In this document: in pieces, positions 1 to 6,123 of the stretch
Layout: each line of letters begins with the position of its first letter
Numbering within the stretch: the first letter of the stretch is position 1
Assembly (NCBI GenBank): GCA_035509615.1
Contig: DATJLK010000011.1
Location: 1-13,855, forward strand
From: AP-15 sp035509615
GTDB lineage: Bacteria > Pseudomonadota > Alphaproteobacteria > ATCC43930 > CGMCC-115725
Direction: 5' to 3'
Length of the DNA stretch: 13,855 nucleotides
The notes under the pieces: model-generated
Database searches by the model: none
Told to the model about the DNA's origin: nothing
The model's input: only the letters and a program-made list of their open reading frames with translations
Program-made: the position numbers and the translations under genes

Positions 1-30
1 CAGCACCGACCGCCTCGTCGGAATGTTCAT
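1..30 (-). CDS. Start of a fourth Tat-exported protein, probable solute-binding protein (truncated by window edge)
   Basis: Only the first ten codons lie in the window. On the minus strand an ATG at 30-28 opens a frame reading MNIPTRRSVL to the edge. The three complete binding proteins nearby begin with five residues, then the Arg pair at positions 6-7, then S-L-L. This fragment has the Arg pair at exactly 6-7 followed by S-V-L, the start of a twin-arginine signal peptide in the same register. A Shine-Dalgarno-like GAGGG (34-38) lies 3 nt upstream of the start, with an alternative GGAGG (41-45) 10 nt upstream, and a good promoter lies at 104-132. I infer a fourth member of the binding-protein array. 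The visible part alone would also fit any other Tat substrate. Confidence 0.6.
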   Translation of the reverse strand, partial: MNIPTRRSVL

Positions 31-529
31 AGTCCCTCGTCCTCCGCCTTCCTGCCAGTCGCACACGAGCCGCCAGCTCGCCCCGGCGAACGCTGATCGG
101 CGGAATATAGACCGATCGGGCGTCCGGCTCAATTTGTTGTCAAGGCTTATCATCGCTGGCCGCGGGCGCGCAACTCCCTCCTGGCGATCCGCCGCTCGAC
201 CGGCCGGACCGGCACCGCCACCCAAAAGGTGGTGGTTTACAATGATTTCTGCGTCAATCAGCCACAGGACGACGCGTGCAACGGCTCGGCCATCTCGATC
301 AACTCTGCGCGATCGGCTGTGACAACGATCGCGTCGGCTCGCCCGCGGTTCCCGGGCGTCACGCCAGCGTCATCACGTCGCTCCACGGCTATGCTTAAAT
401 AAGCCGAATAACCCGCTCGAGGCCAGCCACTCACATTTGACGCCGCCCCTGGTCAAGACCAGTCCCGCAGACCGGCGCAAGGCCCAGAACATCTCCCGAA
501 CTGATGTAGGCCGCCAAGTCGCCGGTCGC
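31..529. other. Intergenic region between third binding protein and truncated left-edge gene
   Basis: About 500 bases hold no convincing gene. The left part carries the promoter (104-132) and leader of the left-edge gene. A 99-codon plus-strand frame here is rich in Arg, Ser and Pro and has no family resemblance, so I do not call it. A short inverted repeat, CTGGTC and GACCAG separated by two bases (449-462), lies about 70 bp downstream of the binding-protein stop. It is too small and lacks a T-run, so it is not called a terminator. Confidence 0.5.
104..132 (-). promoter_or_regulatory. Sigma-70-type promoter for the truncated left-edge gene
   Basis: On the minus strand TTGAGC (132-127) is followed after exactly 17 nt by TATATT (109-104), four of six and five of six matches to the -35 and -10 consensus. 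Transcription would begin near 97, giving a 5' leader of roughly 65-70 nt before the ATG at 30. It stands out as AT-rich in GC-rich surroundings. It supports a real gene start at the left edge that is transcribed separately from the upstream binding-protein genes. Confidence 0.55.
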
Positions 530-1912
530 TCAGGCCTGATGGATCGGATATTCCGCAAAGATCGTTTCGAGCCGGCCGAGCGCCTTATCGGTAGCAGCCT
601 GCGGCGACATCCCGTTGGCCATAATGTCGGCCATCGCCTCACCCCAGACATGCTCGGTTTCGACCCGGGCATAGGCAGGGTTGTATACATAGAACAACGG
701 CGTCGTCGGCTCGACAAAGGCCTGGTGCACGTAAGGCGGCCGATGCGGATCGATCTTCGGGTCGGTCCACCACGGGTCGTCTTTGACGAGTTCCGGGAAC
801 ACCGGCAAAAATCGACCGAGGCCGACTTTCAGATAACCACCGTTGATCCGCGGCTGGATCAGATATTTCAAAAAATCTTTGGCGACCTCGATATTTTTGG
901 CGCCCTCAGGAACAAAGGCGAGATTGACCGGGTATACCGCCGGGATCGGCTTGCCGTCGTTGCTGCGCGGCAGCTCGTGGATGGCCATGTCGTGGTAATA
1001 GGCCTGCTTATCGTGGATCATCGCGACCTCGGTCGACAAGGTGCCGTCGATATCCATGACGACGAGCTTTGAGTGGAACGCGTTGTTGTCGTCGGCGTCA
1101 TCCCAACTCAAGGTTCCCGGCGGCACATAGCCGCCCTTATAGATGGCGCCGAGATAGCTCAGCGCCGTCAGCGCCGCTTCGCGAATTTGCGGGTCATCGG
1201 CGTGCAGCTGGCCGTCGGCGGTCACAAGCCCGATGCCGCCATGCGCGATCAAGAACTGGTCAAAGGTCGTGGCGACATCATAGCCTACCGTGCTCAGCAC
1301 AAAACCGGTCGCGTAGACGTGGCGCATTCCCTGGTCGCGCAGCTTCTGCTGCACCGGCTTGAAAAAATCGATAAAGGCGTTCCAAGTGTTGGGAATGTCG
1401 GATTCCCTGTAACCCGCCTTTGCCACCAGATCCCGCCAGTAATGAAACGGCCGCACCGAAGCCTTATACGGGACGCCGTAATAGCTGCGCTGTTTTTTGA
1501 CATTGTCGTAGCAGCGGGCGGAGAGGAGGGCGTTAGGAAGGTAGTTTGCCTTCTGGGTCTCGACGACATCGCTGACATCGACGAGCCGACCGTTCCAGGC
1601 TTCTTCCGGCACGATTTCGAGCGGGTTGGCGTCGATCAGGTCCGGCACCGAACCGCTTGTCATGGCCGAGACGATCTTCTGCCGCAGCGGAGCGAATGGC
1701 ACGATGCTGAGATCGATCGTGTTGCCGCTCGCCTTTTCATAATCGGCAACGATTTTGCGCAGTGCCACATCTTCCTCTTGGGCAAAGCCCTGCGCCCACC
1801 ACGCGCTTGCGGTGGTCGCCGCGGCATTGGCGAGGTGAGGTCGCGCCAGACCCGCGCCGGCCGCGAGCGCGAGCGAGCCGCGGAGCAGCGAACGCCTGCT
1901 CGGATTCGTCAT
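530..1912 (-). CDS. ABC transporter periplasmic solute-binding protein (family 1), array copy C
   Basis: This 460-residue protein would capture a small molecule in the periplasm and deliver it to an ABC permease. It opens with a twin-arginine signal peptide: RR at 6-7 followed by S-L-L, an Ala-rich hydrophobic stretch to about residue 25, and a likely cleavage after A-N-A at 28-30. The mature part starts with a W-W-x-Q-G-F-A-Q-E-E-D block (38-48). Further blocks shared with its two paralogs are D-Y-E-K-A-S-G-N-T-I-D (about 57-67), R-S-Y-Y-G-V-P-Y (about 142-149) and D-A-D-D-N-N-A-F-H-S (about 272-281). Length and layout fit MalE-type (family 1) binding proteins. The start is fixed by AAGGAGG (1919-1925), 6 nt upstream. 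It is the most divergent of the three: it has one Cys near 134 where the others have two, and different residues around 150-158. Substrate unknown; family 1 proteins often, but not always, bind sugars. Confidence 0.88.
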   Translation of the reverse strand: MTNPSRRSLLRGSLALAAGAGLARPHLANAAATTASAWWAQGFAQEEDVALRKIVADYEKASGNTIDLSIVPFAPLRQKIVSAMTSGSVPDLIDANPLEIVPEEAWNGRLVDVSDVVETQKANYLPNALLSARCYDNVKKQRSYYGVPYKASVRPFHYWRDLVAKAGYRESDIPNTWNAFIDFFKPVQQKLRDQGMRHVYATGFVLSTVGYDVATTFDQFLIAHGGIGLVTADGQLHADDPQIREAALTALSYLGAIYKGGYVPPGTLSWDDADDNNAFHSKLVVMDIDGTLSTEVAMIHDKQAYYHDMAIHELPRSNDGKPIPAVYPVNLAFVPEGAKNIEVAKDFLKYLIQPRINGGYLKVGLGRFLPVFPELVKDDPWWTDPKIDPHRPPYVHQAFVEPTTPLFYVYNPAYARVETEHVWGEAMADIMANGMSPQAATDKALGRLETIFAEYPIHQA

Positions 1913-2190
1913 TCCGATCCTCCTTCCTGTTCACATCACACCCTTTACGGGCGTTTTTGCCTTGCTCTAGCCGGGTCAGGGTAGAACCTCAGCCGCGCCG
2001 GTTCAAATCCTATCGCAATGCAGTCAAGCTGACGGCTTGGAGACAGGATCGCCGACGCCGTGTCGTTCTTCTGCCTTCACGGCCGGGACCCAGGCCCCGC
2101 CGCGGACACCGGCCTTCGCCGGTGTGGTCGGCATCTTGATCCGAACGTGGACGGCCGGGGCAAAGTGAATCTTGTGAACGGGTCCGGGCA
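1913..2190. other. Intergenic region between binding-protein copies B and C
   Basis: This 278-bp gap is much longer than the 96-bp gap between copies A and B. It contains a strong palindrome (2106-2125) and, close to copy C, a weak minus-strand promoter-like pair: TTGAAC, 17 nt, TACCCT. Copy C may therefore have its own promoter. The plus-strand string GGTTCAAATCC (2000-2010) looks like a tRNA T-arm, but no tRNA folds around it. Frames that extend into this gap are out-of-frame shadows of copy B. Confidence 0.4.
2106..2125. repeat. Palindromic element, 8-bp perfect stem with CTTC loop
   Basis: ACACCGGC (2106-2113), a CTTC loop (2114-2117) and the exact complement GCCGGTGT (2118-2125) form a strong hairpin. 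It lies about 65 bp beyond the stop of copy B on the transcribed strand. No T-run follows, so it is not a classical intrinsic terminator. A related sequence sits at 5275-5294, and both begin GGAC and share the CCGGCCTTC..GCCGGT core. Such elements resemble the short dispersed palindromes found between genes in many alphaproteobacteria. It could stabilise or partly terminate the upstream transcript. Confidence 0.65.
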
Positions 2191-3561
2191 CTAGGTGATC
2201 GGATACTCGGCAAAGATGTCTTCGATCCGTTTGAAGGCCTTATCAGCGGCGGCATCGGGTGCGGTCCCGTTGCGCACGATGTCGGCCCAGGCGGCCTGCC
2301 AGACATGCTCGTTCTCGACCCGCGCGTAGGCCGGGTTGAATGAGAAGAAATCAGGCACTGTCCGCCTGAACAGCAGCTGCGTGGTATAGGCGACGCGATG
2401 GGGGTCCTTGGGGTCGAGCCACCACGGGTCTTTCTTGGCGATCGACGGCATCGGCGGCACCCTTCGACCAAGCCCGGTCTTCAGGTATTCGTCGAGCACT
2501 GCGGGCTGGATCAGATATTTTAGGAAGTCCTTGGCGACGGTAATATTTTGCGCGCCTTTGGGGATCAGGCCGCACAGATTTTGGGTCAGCGCCGGCACCG
2601 GTTTGCCGTCGTTGCTGAGGGCCAGCGGCATTGTCACGATGTCGTCGTAATCTTCGCGGTTTGCGATAATGGCGACTTCGGTCGACAGCGAGCCGTCGAG
2701 GTCCATGACGACCTCTTTTGAATGAAAGGCGTTGTTGTCGTCCGCATCATTCCAGTTGATCGCCCCCGACGGTACATAGCCTTCCTTGTAGGCGGTCGTC
2801 GGATAGGTGAGCGCTGCGATCGCCGCTTTGCGCACCTGCGGATCGTCGAGGTGCAGCTTGCCGTCCTTGCCGACGATGTTTTCTCCGCCATAAGCAATCA
2901 GAAAATAATTGAAGAAGTTATTCGGGTCGCCGCCATTGGCGGTCAACTGGAAGCCGAGACCATAGACATGACGCATGCCCTGATCGCGTAGCTTTTTTTG
3001 TACACCTTTGAAGAAATCGTAAAACGCGTCCCATGTCTTCGGCAGGTCGCTCATTTTATAGCCCGCTTTTTCGACCAGCGAGCGCCAGATGTGATTGATA
3101 AAAGAATCGGTCGTATATGGCACGCCGTAATAACTGCGTTTTCTGGTCGTGCCGTCATAACAATTGGCAAAGAGCAACGCCGTCTCGTTGTATTCTCCTT
3201 TTTGTGTTTCGATGACGTCGGTGACGTCAACAAGCCTGCCGGCCCAGGCCTGCAGCGCCATCAGTTCAGGCGGTGTGTTCTGAAAGAGATCGGGAACGCT
3301 GCCGCTCGTCACCGCCGAGATGATCTTCTGACGCAGCGGCGCGTACGGGATGATCGTATAGTCGATCGTGTTGCCGCTCGCCTTTTCGTAATCGGCAACG
3401 AGCTTTTTGAAGGCAACGTCTTCCTCCTGGGCAAAACCCTGGGTCCACCAGACCGTTGCCGTCTTGGCGGCGGCGCTGCCGATGCGCGGCGCCATGACAG
3501 CGCCACCGGCGATCAGGGCTGCCGAGCTCCGCAACAATGAGCGGCGGGTCAGGTGAACCAT
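2191..3561 (-). CDS. ABC transporter periplasmic solute-binding protein (family 1), array copy B
   Basis: A 456-residue paralog of its two neighbours with the same layout. The twin-arginine signal has RR at 6-7 and likely cleavage near residue 30. Then come W-W-T-Q-G-F-A-Q-E-E-D (38-48), D-Y-E-K-A-S-G-N-T-I-D, R-S-Y-Y-G-V-P-Y and D-A-D-D-N-N-A-F-H-S. It is closer to copy A than to copy C: both read N-H-I-W-R-S-L-V-E-K-A-G-Y-K after the Y-Y-G-V-P-Y block, and both carry two Cys (in N-C-Y and N-L-C-G here). The start has an AAAGGA Shine-Dalgarno (3570-3575) 8 nt upstream. It lies 96 bp downstream of copy A without an obvious promoter, so the two are probably cotranscribed. It is expected to be a soluble periplasmic protein with a two-lobed fold. 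Ligand unknown. Confidence 0.88.
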   Translation of the reverse strand: MVHLTRRSLLRSSAALIAGGAVMAPRIGSAAAKTATVWWTQGFAQEEDVAFKKLVADYEKASGNTIDYTIIPYAPLRQKIISAVTSGSVPDLFQNTPPELMALQAWAGRLVDVTDVIETQKGEYNETALLFANCYDGTTRKRSYYGVPYTTDSFINHIWRSLVEKAGYKMSDLPKTWDAFYDFFKGVQKKLRDQGMRHVYGLGFQLTANGGDPNNFFNYFLIAYGGENIVGKDGKLHLDDPQVRKAAIAALTYPTTAYKEGYVPSGAINWNDADDNNAFHSKEVVMDLDGSLSTEVAIIANREDYDDIVTMPLALSNDGKPVPALTQNLCGLIPKGAQNITVAKDFLKYLIQPAVLDEYLKTGLGRRVPPMPSIAKKDPWWLDPKDPHRVAYTTQLLFRRTVPDFFSFNPAYARVENEHVWQAAWADIVRNGTAPDAAADKAFKRIEDIFAEYPIT

Positions 3562-3657
3562 TCAGCTATTCCTTTCCTTCTGGTTAGGCGGCAACCGCGC
3601 TGCGGAGTGCCGGCGGGATCGTTCGCAGATGGCCAAAAACCCGGGCAAAGCGGTAGT

Positions 3658-5034
3658 TCAGCTCTGCGGGATCGGGTATTTGGCAAAGATGGCCTCGGTC
3701 CATTTGAAGGCCTTGTCGGCGGCAGCCTCGGGCGTCATCCCATGCTGGATCACGTCGGCCCAGGCGGCACCCCAGACATGCTGGTTCTGAACTTCGGCCC
3801 AGGCCGGGTTGAACACCCAGAAATTGGGCACGGTCGGACCGAGCAAGCCTTGGTGGACATAAGCCACCCGGTGCGGGTCGCGCGGGTCGAGCCACCACGG
3901 GTCGTCATTGACGATCGACGGCATCGCCGGGATGCTTCGCGCCAGTCCGACCTTCAGATACTCGTCATTGACTTTGGGCTGGATGAAATATTTGAGAAAA
4001 TCCTTGGCGGTTGCGACGTTCTTTGCGCCCTGCGGGATCAGCGCGCAGCCGTTGCTGGCTTGCGCGGGGACCGGTTTGCCGTCATTGCTCAGCGGCAAGC
4101 CCATTGTCAAAATGTCAGCATAGCGCTCTTTATCGCCGATGATCGCCACCTCGGTCGAAATCGTGCCGTCGAGATCCATGACGATCTCTTGCGAATGGAA
4201 GGCGTTATTGTCGTCGGAATCATTCCAGTTGATTGCCCCCGAAGGGATAAAGCCTTCCTTGTAGGCGGTCGCCGGGTAGCTCAGCGCCTTGATTGCTGCG
4301 GCGCGCACCTGCGGGTCATCGGAGCGCAGCTTGCCGCTGGGCGAAACAATGTTCTGACCGCCATAGGCAATCAGGAAATAGTTGAAGGTATTATTGGGAT
4401 CATTGCCCTGGGTCGTCACCTGGAGCCCGAGGCCGTAGACATGGCGCATGCCCTGCGCCTGCAATTTCTTCTGCACCTCTTTGAAGAAATCGTAATAGGC
4501 GTCCCAGGTTTTTGGCATGTCGTCGATCTTGTAGCCGGCCTTTTCAACCAGCGACCGCCAGATATGGTTGGGCAGGGTAGCCGTCGTATAGGGCACGCCA
4601 TAATAGCTGCGCTTCCTCTCGACACTGTTATAGCAATAACCGGAGAGGAGCGCGGTCTTGGTATATTTCTTCTTTTGGGTGTCGATGACATCGGATACAT
4701 CGACGAGCTTGCCCTGCCATGCCTGTAGTGCGATCAACTCGGTCGGGCTGCTCTGGAATATATCGGGGACGACGCCGCTCGTCACCGCCGAGATGATCTT
4801 CTGGCGCATCGGGGCATACGGAATGATCGTGTAGTCGATCGTATTGCCGCTCGCCTTTTCATAGTCGGCAACGATCTTTTTGAACGCGACGTCCTCTTGC
4901 TGGGCAAAGCCCTGGATCCACCACACGGTCGCGGTTGTCGCGGCGGCGTTAGCGACAAAGGGCCGGGCAATCCTTCCCGCTGCCGCCACTCCCAGCGAGG
5001 CGCGCAACAGCGAGCGACGAGTGAAGCCTTCCAT
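3658..5034 (-). CDS. ABC transporter periplasmic solute-binding protein (family 1), array copy A
   Basis: The first gene of the array by transcription order, encoding 458 residues. The frame stays open upstream to 5553, but the extra 173 residues are Arg/Pro-rich and antisense to the GNAT gene. The ATG at 5034-5032 has AAGGAG (5041-5046) 6 nt upstream and begins a proper twin-arginine signal peptide (RR at 6-7, cleavage after A-N-A at about 30), so I place the start there. The mature blocks match copies B and C, with W-W-I-Q-G-F-A-Q-Q-E-D in place of E-E-D near the N-terminus. It has two Cys (Y-C-Y and N-G-C-A), as in copy B. A sigma-70-type promoter precedes it (5095-5123). No permease or ATPase gene follows within the window, so the transporter partner is unknown. 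Confidence 0.88.
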   Translation of the reverse strand: MEGFTRRSLLRASLGVAAAGRIARPFVANAAATTATVWWIQGFAQQEDVAFKKIVADYEKASGNTIDYTIIPYAPMRQKIISAVTSGVVPDIFQSSPTELIALQAWQGKLVDVSDVIDTQKKKYTKTALLSGYCYNSVERKRSYYGVPYTTATLPNHIWRSLVEKAGYKIDDMPKTWDAYYDFFKEVQKKLQAQGMRHVYGLGLQVTTQGNDPNNTFNYFLIAYGGQNIVSPSGKLRSDDPQVRAAAIKALSYPATAYKEGFIPSGAINWNDSDDNNAFHSQEIVMDLDGTISTEVAIIGDKERYADILTMGLPLSNDGKPVPAQASNGCALIPQGAKNVATAKDFLKYFIQPKVNDEYLKVGLARSIPAMPSIVNDDPWWLDPRDPHRVAYVHQGLLGPTVPNFWVFNPAWAEVQNQHVWGAAWADVIQHGMTPEAAADKAFKWTEAIFAKYPIPQS

Positions 5035-5040
5035 GACTGT

Positions 5041-5046
5041 CTCCTT
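5041..5046 (-). promoter_or_regulatory. Shine-Dalgarno site deciding the start of binding-protein copy A
   Basis: AAGGAG on the minus strand, 6 nt upstream of the ATG at 5034. Its position and the signal peptide that follows rule out the much longer open frame extending to 5553. Confidence 0.75.
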
Positions 5047-5094
5047 CCCCATATGGCGCATTGGCACCCGTCGGTTTTTTTCATCTTCGCTTAA

Positions 5095-5123
5095 TTTAGA
5101 GGGCGGACCCCGGTTGAAGTCAA
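5095..5123 (-). promoter_or_regulatory. Sigma-70-type promoter for the binding-protein array
   Basis: Minus-strand TTGACT (5123-5118) and TCTAAA (5100-5095) are separated by exactly 17 nt, with five of six and four of six consensus matches. A start near 5088 would leave a leader of about 50-55 nt. This leader includes a homopolymer run (AAAAAAA on the transcript side, complement of the T-run around 5074-5081) and ends at the strong Shine-Dalgarno site. It probably drives copies A and B and possibly C. Confidence 0.6.
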
Positions 5124-5274
5124 TAGCGGCCGATCGGCGCCACGCCGCTAGGCAAATGGTCCTGACCCGCCGGTACCCCAAGAGCAGTTGTGAATTCCCA
5201 CCCTGCCGGTGATCAACCTGTCGGACTGCCACCGGAACTACTCCCGGGCGCTTTTCCGCCGCCGGCCGAGGGTG

Positions 5275-5294
5275 GACCCCGGCCTTCCGCCGGT
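5275..5294. repeat. Second copy of a palindromic element, 5-bp stem
   Basis: CCGGC (5279-5283), five bases CTTCC, then GCCGG (5289-5293). With its flanks it matches the 2106-2125 element closely: GGAC, CCGGCCTTC, GCCGGT in the same order, with one extra C in the loop. The outer stem base pairs present in the first element are lost here. It lies about 50 bp upstream of the GNAT start. Confidence 0.45.
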
Positions 5295-5346
5295 AACGCC
5301 TTTTACCGTATCCTCGGTCCGGACCATTTTCCTTGTCAGGTATCCG

Positions 5347-6123
5347 ATGGATGGTACGGTGCTGGCTTGGCGGGTCGAAGAGGCCTGCCTCAATGCGTGG
5401 CCGGCCCTGCGGCAGGTCATGCTCGGCGGCTGGGTGTTGCGGTTTAGCGGCGGGCTGTCGCGCCGCGCCAATTCGGCCAACCCGCTCGGCGTCGAACGCC
5501 TCTCTCCGGATGCTCTGATCGCCGGTTGCGAAGCGATTTACCGCGGCCAGCACCAGCCGACGATCTTTCGCCTGCTGTCGCTGATCGGCGGCGACATCGA
5601 CCTAGCGCTCGCCACGCGCGAATATGGCAGTGAGGGTCCTTCGCTGGTTCTTCATGCCGCCATCGGCGCGATTCCGCCGGCGAGCGATCCGGCGGTGAGA
5701 TTGTCGCCGCGACCGAACGCGCGATGGCTCGCGGCAATGGCGCAGTTGCAGCGGCACACCCGGGAGCAGGCGGGGTTGTACCGCCGGATCGTCGCGGCGC
5801 TGGCGATCCCGGCGGCGTTTGCGGCACTGGTCGATGACGGCGAGATTGCGGCGCTGGCCTTTGGCGCCATCCATGACGGCCTGATTTGCTACCAGTCGGT
5901 GGTGACCGATCCGCGCCGGCTGCGCCGTGGTTATTCGCGTCGCATCATCGCGAGCCTTGCCGCCTGGGCGGAGGAACAGGGTGCGGTCGGCGCCTGCCTC
6001 GAGGTCGAAGCCGCCAATGCGCCGGCGCGGACGCTCTACGATCGGCTCGGATTTACCGAACTATACCGCTATCATTATCGTCGGCAGCGGACATCCTCGG
6101 CGGCCGGCATCGATCCCCGCTGA
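5347..6123 (+). CDS. GNAT-family N-acetyltransferase
   Basis: A 258-residue protein predicted to transfer an acetyl group from acetyl-CoA to an amine; substrate unknown. The N-terminal part has W-V-L-R-F-S-G-G-L-S-R-R-A-N-S-A-N-P, a block I associate with a group of uncharacterised alphaproteobacterial acetyltransferases. The C-terminal part is a recognisable GNAT core: V-V-T-D-P-R-R-L-R-R-G-Y-S-R carries the acetyl-CoA pyrophosphate-binding R-x-x-G-x-S/A pattern, and A-N-A-P-A-R-T-L-Y-D-R-L-G-F is the typical terminal motif. An in-frame ATG at 5209 is possible, but the added residues look non-coding. The ATG at 5347 has CAGG 6 nt upstream and starts the conserved region. The last 49 bp overlap the 3' end of the convergent Rieske gene. 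Confidence 0.8.
   Translation: MDGTVLAWRVEEACLNAWPALRQVMLGGWVLRFSGGLSRRANSANPLGVERLSPDALIAGCEAIYRGQHQPTIFRLLSLIGGDIDLALATREYGSEGPSLVLHAAIGAIPPASDPAVRLSPRPNARWLAAMAQLQRHTREQAGLYRRIVAALAIPAAFAALVDDGEIAALAFGAIHDGLICYQSVVTDPRRLRRGYSRRIIASLAAWAEEQGAVGACLEVEAANAPARTLYDRLGFTELYRYHYRRQRTSSAAGIDPR

Larger units (their letters stand above)
5035..5346. other. Divergent intergenic region between binding-protein array and GNAT gene
   Basis: About 310 bases between two divergent genes. The left third holds the promoter and leader of the binding-protein array. The right part holds an imperfect palindrome (5275-5294). I see no convincing -35/-10 pair for the acetyltransferase; TATCCT near 5309 lacks a partner. 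No small gene is supported. Confidence 0.45.

Noticed and set aside
23..322. A 99-codon plus-strand frame near the left edge, and an ATG-less frame over about 100-398
   Set aside because: Low-complexity Arg/Ser/Pro composition, no Shine-Dalgarno, and overlap with the promoter of the left-edge minus-strand gene.
2000..2010. tRNA T-arm-like GGTTCAAATCC, with a GGTAGA-like string about 20 nt upstream
   Set aside because: The T-stem does not pair and there is no room for an anticodon arm. On the other strand it may simply be a -35-like TTGAAC.
3553..4728. Long plus-strand frame (391 codons) opposite binding-protein copy A
   Set aside because: It is an antisense shadow typical of high-GC genes, with no recognisable family; the opposite strand encodes a clear protein.
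3658..5553. A 631-codon frame extending binding-protein copy A by 173 residues
   Set aside because: The extension is Arg/Pro-rich, antisense to the GNAT gene and lies across the promoter. The internal ATG at 5034 has a strong Shine-Dalgarno and a twin-arginine signal peptide.
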